From JALZKA01 sp963721645 (GTDB lineage: Bacteria; Actinomycetota; Thermoleophilia; Solirubrobacterales; 70-9): DNA of 64,000 nt. The stretch spans positions 1,240,001-1,304,000 of the forward strand of contig CAVRJK010000002.1 in assembly GCA_963721645.1 (NCBI GenBank), read 5' to 3'. Under the pieces are notes generated by a model that worked only from the letters and a program-made list of their open reading frames with translations, was not told the DNA's origin and searched no databases. The translations under genes and the position numbers were made by a program. Numbering within the stretch: the first letter of the stretch is position 1; the number at the start of each line of letters is the position of its first letter. Positions 34,002-40,934 of the stretch are shown piece by piece.

Positions 34002-34645
34002 CCGAACAGGTCGAGCTGATCGGCGGGGTCGGAATCGGCTTTCGCCCCGCCTGGCTGCGGGAGTGCTTCCTCGATAAGCGCGGGAAGCTTCGCGAAGTCC
34101 TCGCGCAGGGTGTCCTTCATCGCAGGCGTGCGCAGCGCCGCGGCCGGGTGGAGGAGGGGAAACAGATAAACGGTGCGTCCACCGAGCTCGTGGACCTGCG
34201 GAGTCCCGCGCACGCGGGTGATACCCGTCGGATTCCCGCTGAGGAGCTTCGTCGCGAAGTTGCCGAGGCTTGCGATGACGGTGGGCTGGATGAGCGCGAT
34301 CTGCTTCCACAGGTACGGCTGGCATGCCTCGATCTCGCTTGGCATCGGGTCCCGGTTGCCCGGCGGGCGCGACTTGAGCACGTTCGCGATGAAGACGTCC
34401 TCGCGGCTGAGGCCGATCCCGCCGAGCAGCTCAGATAGAAGCTGGCCTGCCCGGCCGACGAACGGCAGCCCCTGGCGGTCCTCCTCCGCTCCCGGTGCCT
34501 CGCCTACGAACATCAGGTCGGCGTTGGCGTTCCCGGCCCCGAAGACCGTCTTGGTCCGCGTCTCAGCGAGCGGACAGAGCGCGCACTCGGAGACCTCGCG
34601 ATAGAGCTCAACGAGCCCCTTGCGCCGTGCCTCCGGATCGCTCAC
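33998..34645 (-). CDS. Uracil-DNA glycosylase, family 4-like, with one Fe-S Cys position changed
   Basis: 215 residues from the GTG at 34643-34645. Family-4 motifs: VGEAPGAEEDRQGLPFVGRA, GNRDPMPSEIEACQPYL and LLHPAAALR. It removes uracil from DNA. The usual [4Fe-4S] ligands are four Cys; here ECALC and EACQP provide three, while the KCRPPGNR Cys is Ser (VLKSRPPGNR). So the cluster may have a Ser or other ligand, or be absent. Overlaps its neighbours (FmdB gene upstream, tsaE downstream) by 4 bp each. Confidence 0.9.
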   Translation of the reverse strand: MSDPEARRKGLVELYREVSECALCPLAETRTKTVFGAGNANADLMFVGEAPGAEEDRQGLPFVGRAGQLLSELLGGIGLSREDVFIANVLKSRPPGNRDPMPSEIEACQPYLWKQIALIQPTVIASLGNFATKLLSGNPTGITRVRGTPQVHELGGRTVYLFPLLHPAAALRTPAMKDTLREDFAKLPALIEEALPQPGGAKADSDPADQLDLFG

Positions 34646-34929
34646 GAGCCACCTGGCTTGGCGCCCCCGCCCTTCTTTGCCTCGCGCTGCTTCTGCCTCG
34701 TCTCCTTGAACCGAGCCTTGGTCTCGGAGTGGAGCTTTGCGTTGCGAACCTCCTGTTGCCTTGCGGCTCCCACCGTCTTGACGAGCTTCCAGGGAGCGCC
34801 CGGAACGGACAGCACGCGATGGGTATCGGGCGATGCGCACAGACGGCATTCCGTCGATTCAGTGCCCGCTGCGACGAGATCCTCGAAGCGCTCTCCGCAG
34901 GCGTCGCAGTCGAACTCGTACATCGGCAT
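34642..34929 (-). CDS. FmdB-family zinc ribbon protein
   Basis: 95 residues from ATG 34929 (MPMYEFDCDACGERFEDLV); a second ATG at 34923 is equally possible. Zinc ribbon Cys pairs DCDACGE and ECRLCAS, then a helical, Lys/Arg-rich C-terminus. The family is widespread and its function is poorly known. First gene of the leftward FmdB-udg-tsaE set; divergent from the pantothenate operon. Confidence 0.85.
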   Translation of the reverse strand: MPMYEFDCDACGERFEDLVAAGTESTECRLCASPDTHRVLSVPGAPWKLVKTVGAARQQEVRNAKLHSETKARFKETRQKQREAKKGGGAKPGGS

Positions 34930-35033
34930 AACGGGGAAACTACACTTGAGGGGTGCCGCGACCTCTCGGAGGCGTGGACACAGACCAGGATCAGCACCCG
35001 CGTCCACCCCACACCAGCCGTCTGGATTCTCCG

Positions 35034-35819
35034 ATGCGAGAACTGGAACGAGACCACATCGAAGCCACCAACACTTCCGAGCCCGCCGCGGGTCTCCTCG
35101 CGATCGTTGGCGCAGGGCGCGCCGGCGGTTCGATTGCGGCTGCCGCTCGCAATCAAGGCATCGGGGTCAGCGTCGGCTCGCGCGACTTCGACGTCGCAGG
35201 CGCCGACATCGTCCTCCTCTGCGTCCCGGACGCAGCCATCGCCGAGGTCTCGGAGGCCGTCGCGCCCTCGCTCGGCCCGGGCGCGTTTGCCGGTCACGTG
35301 AGCGGAGCCACCGGCCTCGACGCGCTCAGCGCCGCAGCGGACCGCTGCGCGGGGACCTTTTCGCTCCACCCGCTTCAGACCATCCCCACATCAGAGTCGG
35401 ACCTCGCCGGCGCACCGTGCGCAGTCGCGGCGTCGAATCCTCGAGCGTTGGAGACAGCGCGCACCCTGGCCGGGCAGCTCGGGATGCACCCGTTCGAAGT
35501 GCCCGAGGCCGGTCGAGCCGCGTACCACGCGGCTGCGTCCATGGCCTCGAACTTTCTCATCGCTCTTGAGGAATCTGCGGCGCAGCTCATGGAGGCCGCA
35601 GGCGTCGAGGACGCGCGCGAGATCCTGGCTCCCCTCGTCCTGCGCACGGCCGCCAACTGGGCGGATTCCGGGGGCGCCGCGTTGACCGGGCCGATCGCCC
35701 GTGGCGACGAGGACACCGTGGCGCGCCATCTCGAAGCGCTCGCAGAGAAGGCTCCCGAGCTTCGCCCCCTTTACGAGGCGCTCGCCGACCGAACCCGCGC
35801 GCTGGGGGCCGGGGAATGA
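35034..35819 (+). CDS. Rossmann-like/DUF2520 oxidoreductase-like protein
   Basis: About 261 residues from ATG 35034 (MRELERDHIEATN); the frame extends to 34953. N-terminal nucleotide-binding LLAIVGAGRAGGSIAAAA, then a C-terminal 6-phosphogluconate dehydrogenase-like helical domain with AYHAAASMASNFLIALEE, as in DUF2520 proteins. In actinobacteria this gene commonly precedes panC, and here it overlaps panC by 4 bp (ATGA), so a role around pantothenate synthesis, for instance as a ketopantoate reductase-like step, is plausible but unproven. No panE-like gene is visible in the window. Confidence 0.85.
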   Translation: MRELERDHIEATNTSEPAAGLLAIVGAGRAGGSIAAAARNQGIGVSVGSRDFDVAGADIVLLCVPDAAIAEVSEAVAPSLGPGAFAGHVSGATGLDALSAAADRCAGTFSLHPLQTIPTSESDLAGAPCAVAASNPRALETARTLAGQLGMHPFEVPEAGRAAYHAAASMASNFLIALEESAAQLMEAAGVEDAREILAPLVLRTAANWADSGGAALTGPIARGDEDTVARHLEALAEKAPELRPLYEALADRTRALGAGE

Positions 35820-36736
35820 CAGCGCTTCAGGTAATCCGCTCCGTCGCCGACCTTCGCTCAGCCCTGACACCGGAACGACGGCAGGGAAAGGGGATCGGAC
35901 TCGTCCCGACGATGGGCGCGCTCCACGCCGGTCACCTGAGCCTGATCGAAGCCGCCGGCCGCCGTGCGGACGTGGTCGTGATGAGCCTCTTCGTCAATCC
36001 GACCCAGTTCGGTGAGGGCGAGGACCTCGGGGCCTACCCCCGCGACGAGGAGCGCGACCTCGAGTTGGCAGCGGGGGCCGGCGCCAATATCGTCTTCGCG
36101 CCTCCGGCCGACGAGGTCTACCCCACGGGCTTCGCGACCCACGTCGAGGTCGAGGGCCTGACCGACGTCCTATGCGGAGATCCGTCCCGTCGGGGCGCGA
36201 CTCACTTCCGCGGCGTCACGACGGTTGTCGCAAAGCTCCTGAACATGGCCGCGCCCGACTCGGTCTTCTTCGGCCAAAAGGACGCCCAGCAGGCGATCGT
36301 GATCCAGCGAATGGTCCGCGACCTGGACTTTGCCACCGACGTCGTCGTCGTGCCCACGGTGCGTGAAACGGACGGGTTGGCCCTGAGCTCTCGCAACGCC
36401 TATCTCAGCGATGACGACCGCATTCGCGCAACTGCCCTCAGCCGCGCCCTCAACGCGGCGGCGGAGACGCGTGGCGAGAGTGTCGAGCGCGCGCTCGGCG
36501 CAGCGAGCGCCGTGCTCTCGGAAGCCGAGATCGAGCCCGAGTACCTGGAGGCTCGCTACGCGGACGATCTCGAGGTCGCACAAAGCTTCAACGGACGTCC
36601 GGTACTCGTCGCCGTCGCCGCGCGGGTCGGCAAGGCCCGCCTCATCGACAACGTGGTCATCGACCCCGATCGAGACACCGTGGATACCAGTCAGCTTCGC
36701 GACGAAGTCGCTCATCAAACAACCGCCGAGATATAA
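35816..36736 (+). CDS. panC: Pantothenate synthetase PanC
   Basis: 306 residues. ATP-binding VPTMGALHAGHLSLIEAA (HIGH-like), pantoate/beta-alanine site VNPTQFGEGEDL and FFGQKDAQQAIVIQRMVRDL, KMSKS-like SSRNAYLS. It condenses pantoate and beta-alanine with ATP. Second gene of DUF2520-panC-panD-panB; panD starts 21 bp later. Confidence 0.96.
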   Translation: MTALQVIRSVADLRSALTPERRQGKGIGLVPTMGALHAGHLSLIEAAGRRADVVVMSLFVNPTQFGEGEDLGAYPRDEERDLELAAGAGANIVFAPPADEVYPTGFATHVEVEGLTDVLCGDPSRRGATHFRGVTTVVAKLLNMAAPDSVFFGQKDAQQAIVIQRMVRDLDFATDVVVVPTVRETDGLALSSRNAYLSDDDRIRATALSRALNAAAETRGESVERALGAASAVLSEAEIEPEYLEARYADDLEVAQSFNGRPVLVAVAARVGKARLIDNVVIDPDRDTVDTSQLRDEVAHQTTAEI

Positions 36737-36757
36737 CGAGCACAAGGAGAACCACCG

Positions 36758-37165
36758 ATGCAACGCCAGATGCTCAAGTCAAAGATCCACCGCGCGACCG
36801 TGACGGGATGCGACGTCGATTACGTCGGCTCGATCACGATCGACCCGGAGCTGATGCAGGCCGCCGACTTGATCCCGAACGAGCAGGTGCACGTCTGGGA
36901 CGTGACCAACGCATCTCGATTCGTCACGTACGTCATCGAGGGCGAGCCCGGTAAGCGTGAGATGCAGGTGAACGGGGCGGCTGCCCACCTGACACAGGAG
37001 GGCCACACGATCATCGTCGCTTCATTTGGCGCCTACGACGAGGCCGATCTCGAGAGCTACTCGCCGATTGCCGTCCACGTCGACGGACACAACGAGATCG
37101 CCCGGATCGACTCCCACCCCGAGGTCCTGTTGGACTCACCGCTCGCCAGCGAGGCGTCACTGTGA
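36758..37165 (+). CDS. panD: Aspartate 1-decarboxylase PanD
   Basis: 135 residues. The self-processing Gly24-Ser25 is in DYVGSITIDPELM, giving a pyruvoyl group; VWDVTNASRFVTYVIEGEPG and GAAAHL complete the fold. Makes beta-alanine for PanC. An AAGGAG Shine-Dalgarno precedes the ATG. Its TGA overlaps the panB GTG. Confidence 0.95.
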   Translation: MQRQMLKSKIHRATVTGCDVDYVGSITIDPELMQAADLIPNEQVHVWDVTNASRFVTYVIEGEPGKREMQVNGAAAHLTQEGHTIIVASFGAYDEADLESYSPIAVHVDGHNEIARIDSHPEVLLDSPLASEASL

Positions 37166-38106
37166 GCACGCGACCACCCGAAGACGCCGGGCAGCGGGCC
37201 GACCGCAAGAAGGTGACCCTGCCCCGGCTCAGCGAGATGAGGGCGGCGGGCGACCCGATCGTGATGGTCACCGCCTACGACCATCCGTCGGCACAGGTCG
37301 TCGAAGAGGCGGGCGTCGACGTGGTTCTGGTCGGCGACTCGGCCGCGATGACCGTGCTCGGCTACGACTCCACCGTTCCGGTGGGAATGGACGAGATGTT
37401 GATGCTCGCCGGCGCCGTACGGCGCGGCCTCGAGACACCGCTTCTGGTCGGCGACATGCCCTTCGGCTCGTACGAGCGATCGGACGAGCAGGCCGTCGAG
37501 AACGCGCTCCGCTTTATAAAAGAGGCAGGCTGTGACGCCGTGAAGCTGGAGCGGGGCGGCTCGTCCGTTGACCGCGCGAAGGCGATCGTCAGGGCGGGGA
37601 TCCCCGTGATGGGCCACGTCGGCCTCACCCCGCAGACGGCAACCCAACTCGGCGGCTACAAGGCGCAGGGCAAGACGGCTGAGCGTGCGGCGCAGATCGC
37701 CGACGAGGCACTGGCGCTTCAGGAGGCCGGTTGCTTTGCGATCGTCTTCGAAGCCGTGCCCGCTGCGTTCACCGAGGCTCTGATGGGCCGCATGGAGATC
37801 CCGGTCATCGGAATCGGCGCCGGCCACGACACCGACGGGCAGGTGCTGGTCTTCCACGACCTTCTCGGCATCTTCGGCGGGCACGCTGCGAAGTTCGTGA
37901 AGCGCTATGCGGACATACGCCAGAAGATGGTGTCGGGCGTCACCCAGTACGCAACGGAGGTGCGCTCGGGCGCATTCCCGGGCCCCGAGCACATTTACGC
38001 GATCGAGCCTTCGGAGCTCTCTGAGTTCCGCGCTTACCTGGGTAAGCAGCGGGACTCGAGCGAAACCGGAACCTTCAGCCACTCCGACTGGGATTGGGGT
38101 CCTTAG
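37162..38106 (+). CDS. panB: 3-methyl-2-oxobutanoate hydroxymethyltransferase PanB
   Basis: 314 residues, slightly long because of an N-terminal extension (STRPPEDAGQRADRKK). Motifs: VMVTAYDHPSAQVVEEAGVD, VLVGDSAAMTVLGYDST, DMPFGSYERS, VKLERGG, MGHVGLTPQ, VIGIGAGHDTDGQVLVFHD. Converts ketoisovalerate and methylene-THF to ketopantoate. Last gene of the operon. Confidence 0.96.
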   Translation: MSTRPPEDAGQRADRKKVTLPRLSEMRAAGDPIVMVTAYDHPSAQVVEEAGVDVVLVGDSAAMTVLGYDSTVPVGMDEMLMLAGAVRRGLETPLLVGDMPFGSYERSDEQAVENALRFIKEAGCDAVKLERGGSSVDRAKAIVRAGIPVMGHVGLTPQTATQLGGYKAQGKTAERAAQIADEALALQEAGCFAIVFEAVPAAFTEALMGRMEIPVIGIGAGHDTDGQVLVFHDLLGIFGGHAAKFVKRYADIRQKMVSGVTQYATEVRSGAFPGPEHIYAIEPSELSEFRAYLGKQRDSSETGTFSHSDWDWGP

Positions 38107-38264
38107 CGGCCTATTTGCAGGGCCTTTGCGGGTAACCGCGGGGTGTTCGCGGGGTAAATGCCTGTGCTGTCCCGCATTGTGTCGGGACCGACGATGAAGC
38201 ACTCGGCGAAACCCACCGTTGTCTCGCACAGAGCGCTCATCAGATGAAAGGCGAGGTATCGCTG

Positions 38265-38501
38265 ATGGAAACCCTCAAGAGATTCGAGCCGTTTGCTCTT
38301 CTCGTCATGTTCCTTGGTGCCCTCAACTGGGGCGTCCTGGGAGTCACCGACGGTGAGACCAACGTCCTCGCCGAGATCTTCGGCACAGGGACGCTGACCG
38401 ACATCGTCTACGTCGTGATCGGCATCGCCGGGCTCGTCATGCTCCCGAGAGTGATGGAAGCCTTCCACCTCTCCGGCGGCGCCCACCCGCACGGCGCCTG
38501 A
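38265..38501 (+). CDS. DUF378-family small membrane protein
   Basis: 78 residues from ATG 38265, preceded by GCGAGG; an upstream in-frame ATG at 38244 has no Shine-Dalgarno. Two membrane helices: LLVMFLGALNWGVLGV with the family's LNWG motif, and TDIVYVVIGIAGLVMLP. Matches DUF378 (YuzA-like) proteins of unknown function. Followed by a strong terminator. The 158 bp after panB hold a small GTCCCG/CGGGAC hairpin at 38169-38188 but no further gene. Confidence 0.82.
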   Translation: METLKRFEPFALLVMFLGALNWGVLGVTDGETNVLAEIFGTGTLTDIVYVVIGIAGLVMLPRVMEAFHLSGGAHPHGA

Positions 38502-38524
38502 CGACACGCAGGTTCACTCAGCAC

Positions 38525-38556
38525 CGGCGAGCCGGGCCTTCGGGTCCGGCTCGCCG
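38525..38556 (+). terminator. Intrinsic terminator after the DUF378 gene
   Basis: CGGCGAGCCGG / CCGGCTCGCCG, 11-bp perfect stem with a 10-nt loop, followed by TGTTTAAG. It lies between convergent genes. Confidence 0.8.
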
Positions 38557-38571
38557 TGTTTAAGGGCCCGG

Positions 38572-39126
38572 CTAGGGCCCGACGGGAACGTTCGAGCGGA
38601 GCGAGTCGAGCCTCCAGGCGTCGTCGTCCAGAACCAGTTCAGCGCGAAGCTTCTGGCCGGCGTAGATCCCGCCCTTGGGACGAGCCAGCGCTTGGGCGAC
38701 CGAATCCGGGAGGACCACGACCTGCGTCACGCCCGCGTCACTCGCGGGCTTCGCGTTCTTCTGAGCGGCAACGCAACCGGCCGCGTCGCCGTAGGAGCGG
38801 CGGAGGAAGCGCTCGGTCACGGAGTCTCCGCAGGCCACGGCGGGATCGTTCCCTGACAGCACGGCCTCCAAGGTCGCCACGATCGCGTTCTCGTCGTCGG
38901 CGGGTCCGCCGCCGGATGTCTTGGCCTCGGGTGTCTCACCGGGATCGGTTGCCGAGGTTTCACTCGTGCTTGTGCTTGCGCCCGTCTGAGCCGGCGCCGT
39001 CGTTTGCTCGGGCGCGTCGTCGCCACCGCATGCGGAAAGCGCGGGAGCGACCGCGACGACCGCCGCAAGAGCTGCAAGGCGCCCCCACAGGCGACCGCGA
39101 ATAACCGTGAGATCCGCCTGGCACAT
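38572..39126 (-). CDS. Lipoprotein of unknown function
   Basis: 184 residues. Signal (LWGRLAALAAVVAVAPALSAC) with lipobox LSAC followed by GGDD. A Ser/Thr/Pro-rich linker (residues 40-70) precedes a ~100-residue domain with two Cys (VACGDSV and AGCVAAQ) that resembles NTF2/SnoaL-like extracytoplasmic domains (ENAIVATLEAVLSGNDPAVAC ... DDDAWRLDSLRSN). No further assignment. Confidence 0.72.
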   Translation of the reverse strand: MCQADLTVIRGRLWGRLAALAAVVAVAPALSACGGDDAPEQTTAPAQTGASTSTSETSATDPGETPEAKTSGGGPADDENAIVATLEAVLSGNDPAVACGDSVTERFLRRSYGDAAGCVAAQKNAKPASDAGVTQVVVLPDSVAQALARPKGGIYAGQKLRAELVLDDDAWRLDSLRSNVPVGP

Positions 39127-39174
39127 CCAGACCGGACCTTAGCGAACTGTTAGGACCACGTGAGCAACGCATGA

Positions 39175-39299
39175 GGGTCTGGCCCCGGGTCTGACCCCTT
39201 TTCGCCTCGCGCGCGGGCCAATCGCCAGCCCTGGCGCCAAATCGCCCCGCGCCGGGGTCTGGCCCGGGGTCTGGCCCCTTTGGCCCGGGGTCTGGCCCC
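39175..39299. repeat. Cluster of five GGGTCTGRCCCC repeats
   Basis: Copies at 39175-39186, 39187-39198, 39254-39265, 39266-39278 and 39287-39299, in a 195-bp gap between the lipoprotein gene and the hexapeptide acyltransferase gene. Each is a near-palindrome (GGGGTCTGGCCCC or GGGTCTGACCCC). The rest of the gap has no gene. Confidence 0.85.
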
Positions 39300-39321
39300 T
39301 CGGGTGGATCCTTCGGGTGGG

Positions 39322-39927
39322 TCAGTCGGGTGATTGGGCGCTGTTGAATTCGATCTCGCGGATGATCTTTGCGGGCGCGCCCGCTGCGATGGTGCCGGCG
39401 GGGATGTCCTGAAGGACGACCGAATTGGCACCGACCACGGCCCTGTCGCCGATCTCGACGCCGCCCGTGACTACGCAGTTGACGCCGAACCAGCAGCTCG
39501 AGCCGATCCTGATCGGCCCCCGGGGCTTGAACCCCTGCCATGTGATCGGCACATCCGGATCGTCGTAGCGGTGCTCGCCGTCACCGACGAAGCAGCCGTT
39601 CGCGAACATCGTGTGGTCGCCGATCTCGATCGACTCGACGGAGGCGAGCATGACGTTGCGGTTCACAAAACACCCCTGGCCGATCCTGAGCTCGGCCTCC
39701 GGGCCCAGGGTCACCCAGCAGCCGGGTTCGAACAGCGTGCCCTCCCCCACGCTCGCTCGGCCCTCGTCCAGTGCGTCGAGCAGCTCGCCCTCGTGGGGCC
39801 GGCGGACGAAAAATCCGCCTCGCGCCGCGTGCGCATCGAGACGTCGTCGGCGATCGCGCGACGAATTCCGCTCGTACCACGCGCGCTTCTGGTGCCACAG
39901 CTTCCATTGGTCGGGGGTCGGTCTCAA
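39322..39927 (-). CDS. Hexapeptide-repeat (left-handed beta-helix) acyltransferase
   Basis: About 201 residues if TTG 39927 is the start, chosen for a GAGAGG Shine-Dalgarno ten bases upstream; the frame is open to 40077. Hexapeptide repeats form coils: VGEGTLFEPGCWVTLGPEAE, IGQGCFVNRNVMLASVESIE, IGSSCWFGVNCVVTGGVEIG, VVGANSVVLQDIPAGTIAAG. The G-A-P-A-K end motif is typical of sugar or antibiotic O-acetyltransferases (CysE/LacA/NodL-like). Acceptor unknown. Confidence 0.82.
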   Translation of the reverse strand: MRPTPDQWKLWHQKRAWYERNSSRDRRRRLDAHAARGGFFVRRPHEGELLDALDEGRASVGEGTLFEPGCWVTLGPEAELRIGQGCFVNRNVMLASVESIEIGDHTMFANGCFVGDGEHRYDDPDVPITWQGFKPRGPIRIGSSCWFGVNCVVTGGVEIGDRAVVGANSVVLQDIPAGTIAAGAPAKIIREIEFNSAQSPD

Positions 39928-40075
39928 GATCGTTAAGCCTCTCAGACGGGAGTGATCCAAGTCGCGCTCGGCAGCGCTATGGATCCCACTAGGTGGCCTA
40001 GGCGCCGGGAGGGTGGCCTTTGGTTGCAACAAGGCGAGACAGTGCTTCGCATTGCGAGGCACAGGAGGCAAACGC

Positions 40076-40885
40076 ATGTCTAAGAACCCAAAGACGAATC
40101 CGCTCGAGCTGGCCTATAAGGCCGTCGACAGCGAGTACTCAGGCGACAGCGCGCATACCCGGCGCCAGCTCGTTGGCGCCGCAGCTCTCGGGCTCGGCGG
40201 CCTGGCAGCAGCATCGGTACCCGGCGTGGCTCTTGCCGCTTCGAAGAAGCGCGGCGGTCCCAACGATCCCCAGACGATCCTGAATATCGCGGCGACCGCC
40301 GAGGTCCTGGCGACAATCGTCAACACCGTCGGTCCCGAAGAGGTGAAGCTCGACAAGGTCACCAAGCGCAACGTAAAGGCGGCCGCGTACGAGGAGCTCA
40401 TTCACTTCAACGTCCTCGACAGCCTGGGCGGAGTCCCGGCATCGAAGATGATCTGGGTCCCGAACGCCGTTTTCAAGAACAAGAAGAGCCTGCTCGAGAC
40501 CCTCGAGGTCGGCGACCAGATCTTCATCAACGCCTACATGATCGCGACCACTGTGTTCGGCGATGCCGGCGACGGCACCACCGCTCGCTACACGGCCGAG
40601 TTCATGGGTGTTGAGGCAGTCCACCGCGCGCTTGCCCGCCAGTCATTGGGCAAGCTCGGCAACGACCGCGCGTTCATGAAGTACGACGATGCCGAGCAGG
40701 CGCCCGGCGCCCCCAATAAGGGCACGGTCGGCTTCACGGACATCAACGTCGCTGCGCAGCAGCTCCAAAACGCCGGCTTCGGCTTCGGCGAGAAGGGCGC
40801 GACTCCTGGCAAGTTCTACGACTTCGACCAGGTGAAGAACCGTACGCCGCAGCCGCGCGGGGTCAACCAGATCACCGTCGACTGA
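40076..40885 (+). CDS. Tat-exported ferritin-like protein
   Basis: 269 residues from ATG 40076, with CAGGAGG seven bases upstream. A twin-arginine signal (HTRRQLVGAAALGLGGLAAA) comes after ~25 cytosolic residues. The mature domain resembles exported ferritin-like/desiccation-related proteins (PCC13-62 type): QTILNIAATAEVLATIVNTV, AAYEELIHFNVLDSLGG, YTAEFMGVEAVHRALARQSL, four helices with Glu/His that could bind metal. Function in the envelope is unclear. Confidence 0.8.
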   Translation: MSKNPKTNPLELAYKAVDSEYSGDSAHTRRQLVGAAALGLGGLAAASVPGVALAASKKRGGPNDPQTILNIAATAEVLATIVNTVGPEEVKLDKVTKRNVKAAAYEELIHFNVLDSLGGVPASKMIWVPNAVFKNKKSLLETLEVGDQIFINAYMIATTVFGDAGDGTTARYTAEFMGVEAVHRALARQSLGKLGNDRAFMKYDDAEQAPGAPNKGTVGFTDINVAAQQLQNAGFGFGEKGATPGKFYDFDQVKNRTPQPRGVNQITVD

Positions 40886-40899
40886 CCAACGGCGGCAAA

Positions 40900-40934
40900 G
40901 CCTGGCGGAACATTCCCCCTGGTTCCGCTCAGGC
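40900..40934. terminator. Hairpin between the convergent ferritin-like gene and uvrA
   Basis: GCCTGGCGGAAC pairs with GTTCCGCTCAGGC with one bulge; the loop is C-rich. It overlaps the uvrA stop at 40929. Confidence 0.55.

Noticed and set aside
39175..39299. CRISPR array
   Set aside because: Repeats are 12-13 bp near-palindromes with irregular or no spacing, and no cas genes are present.
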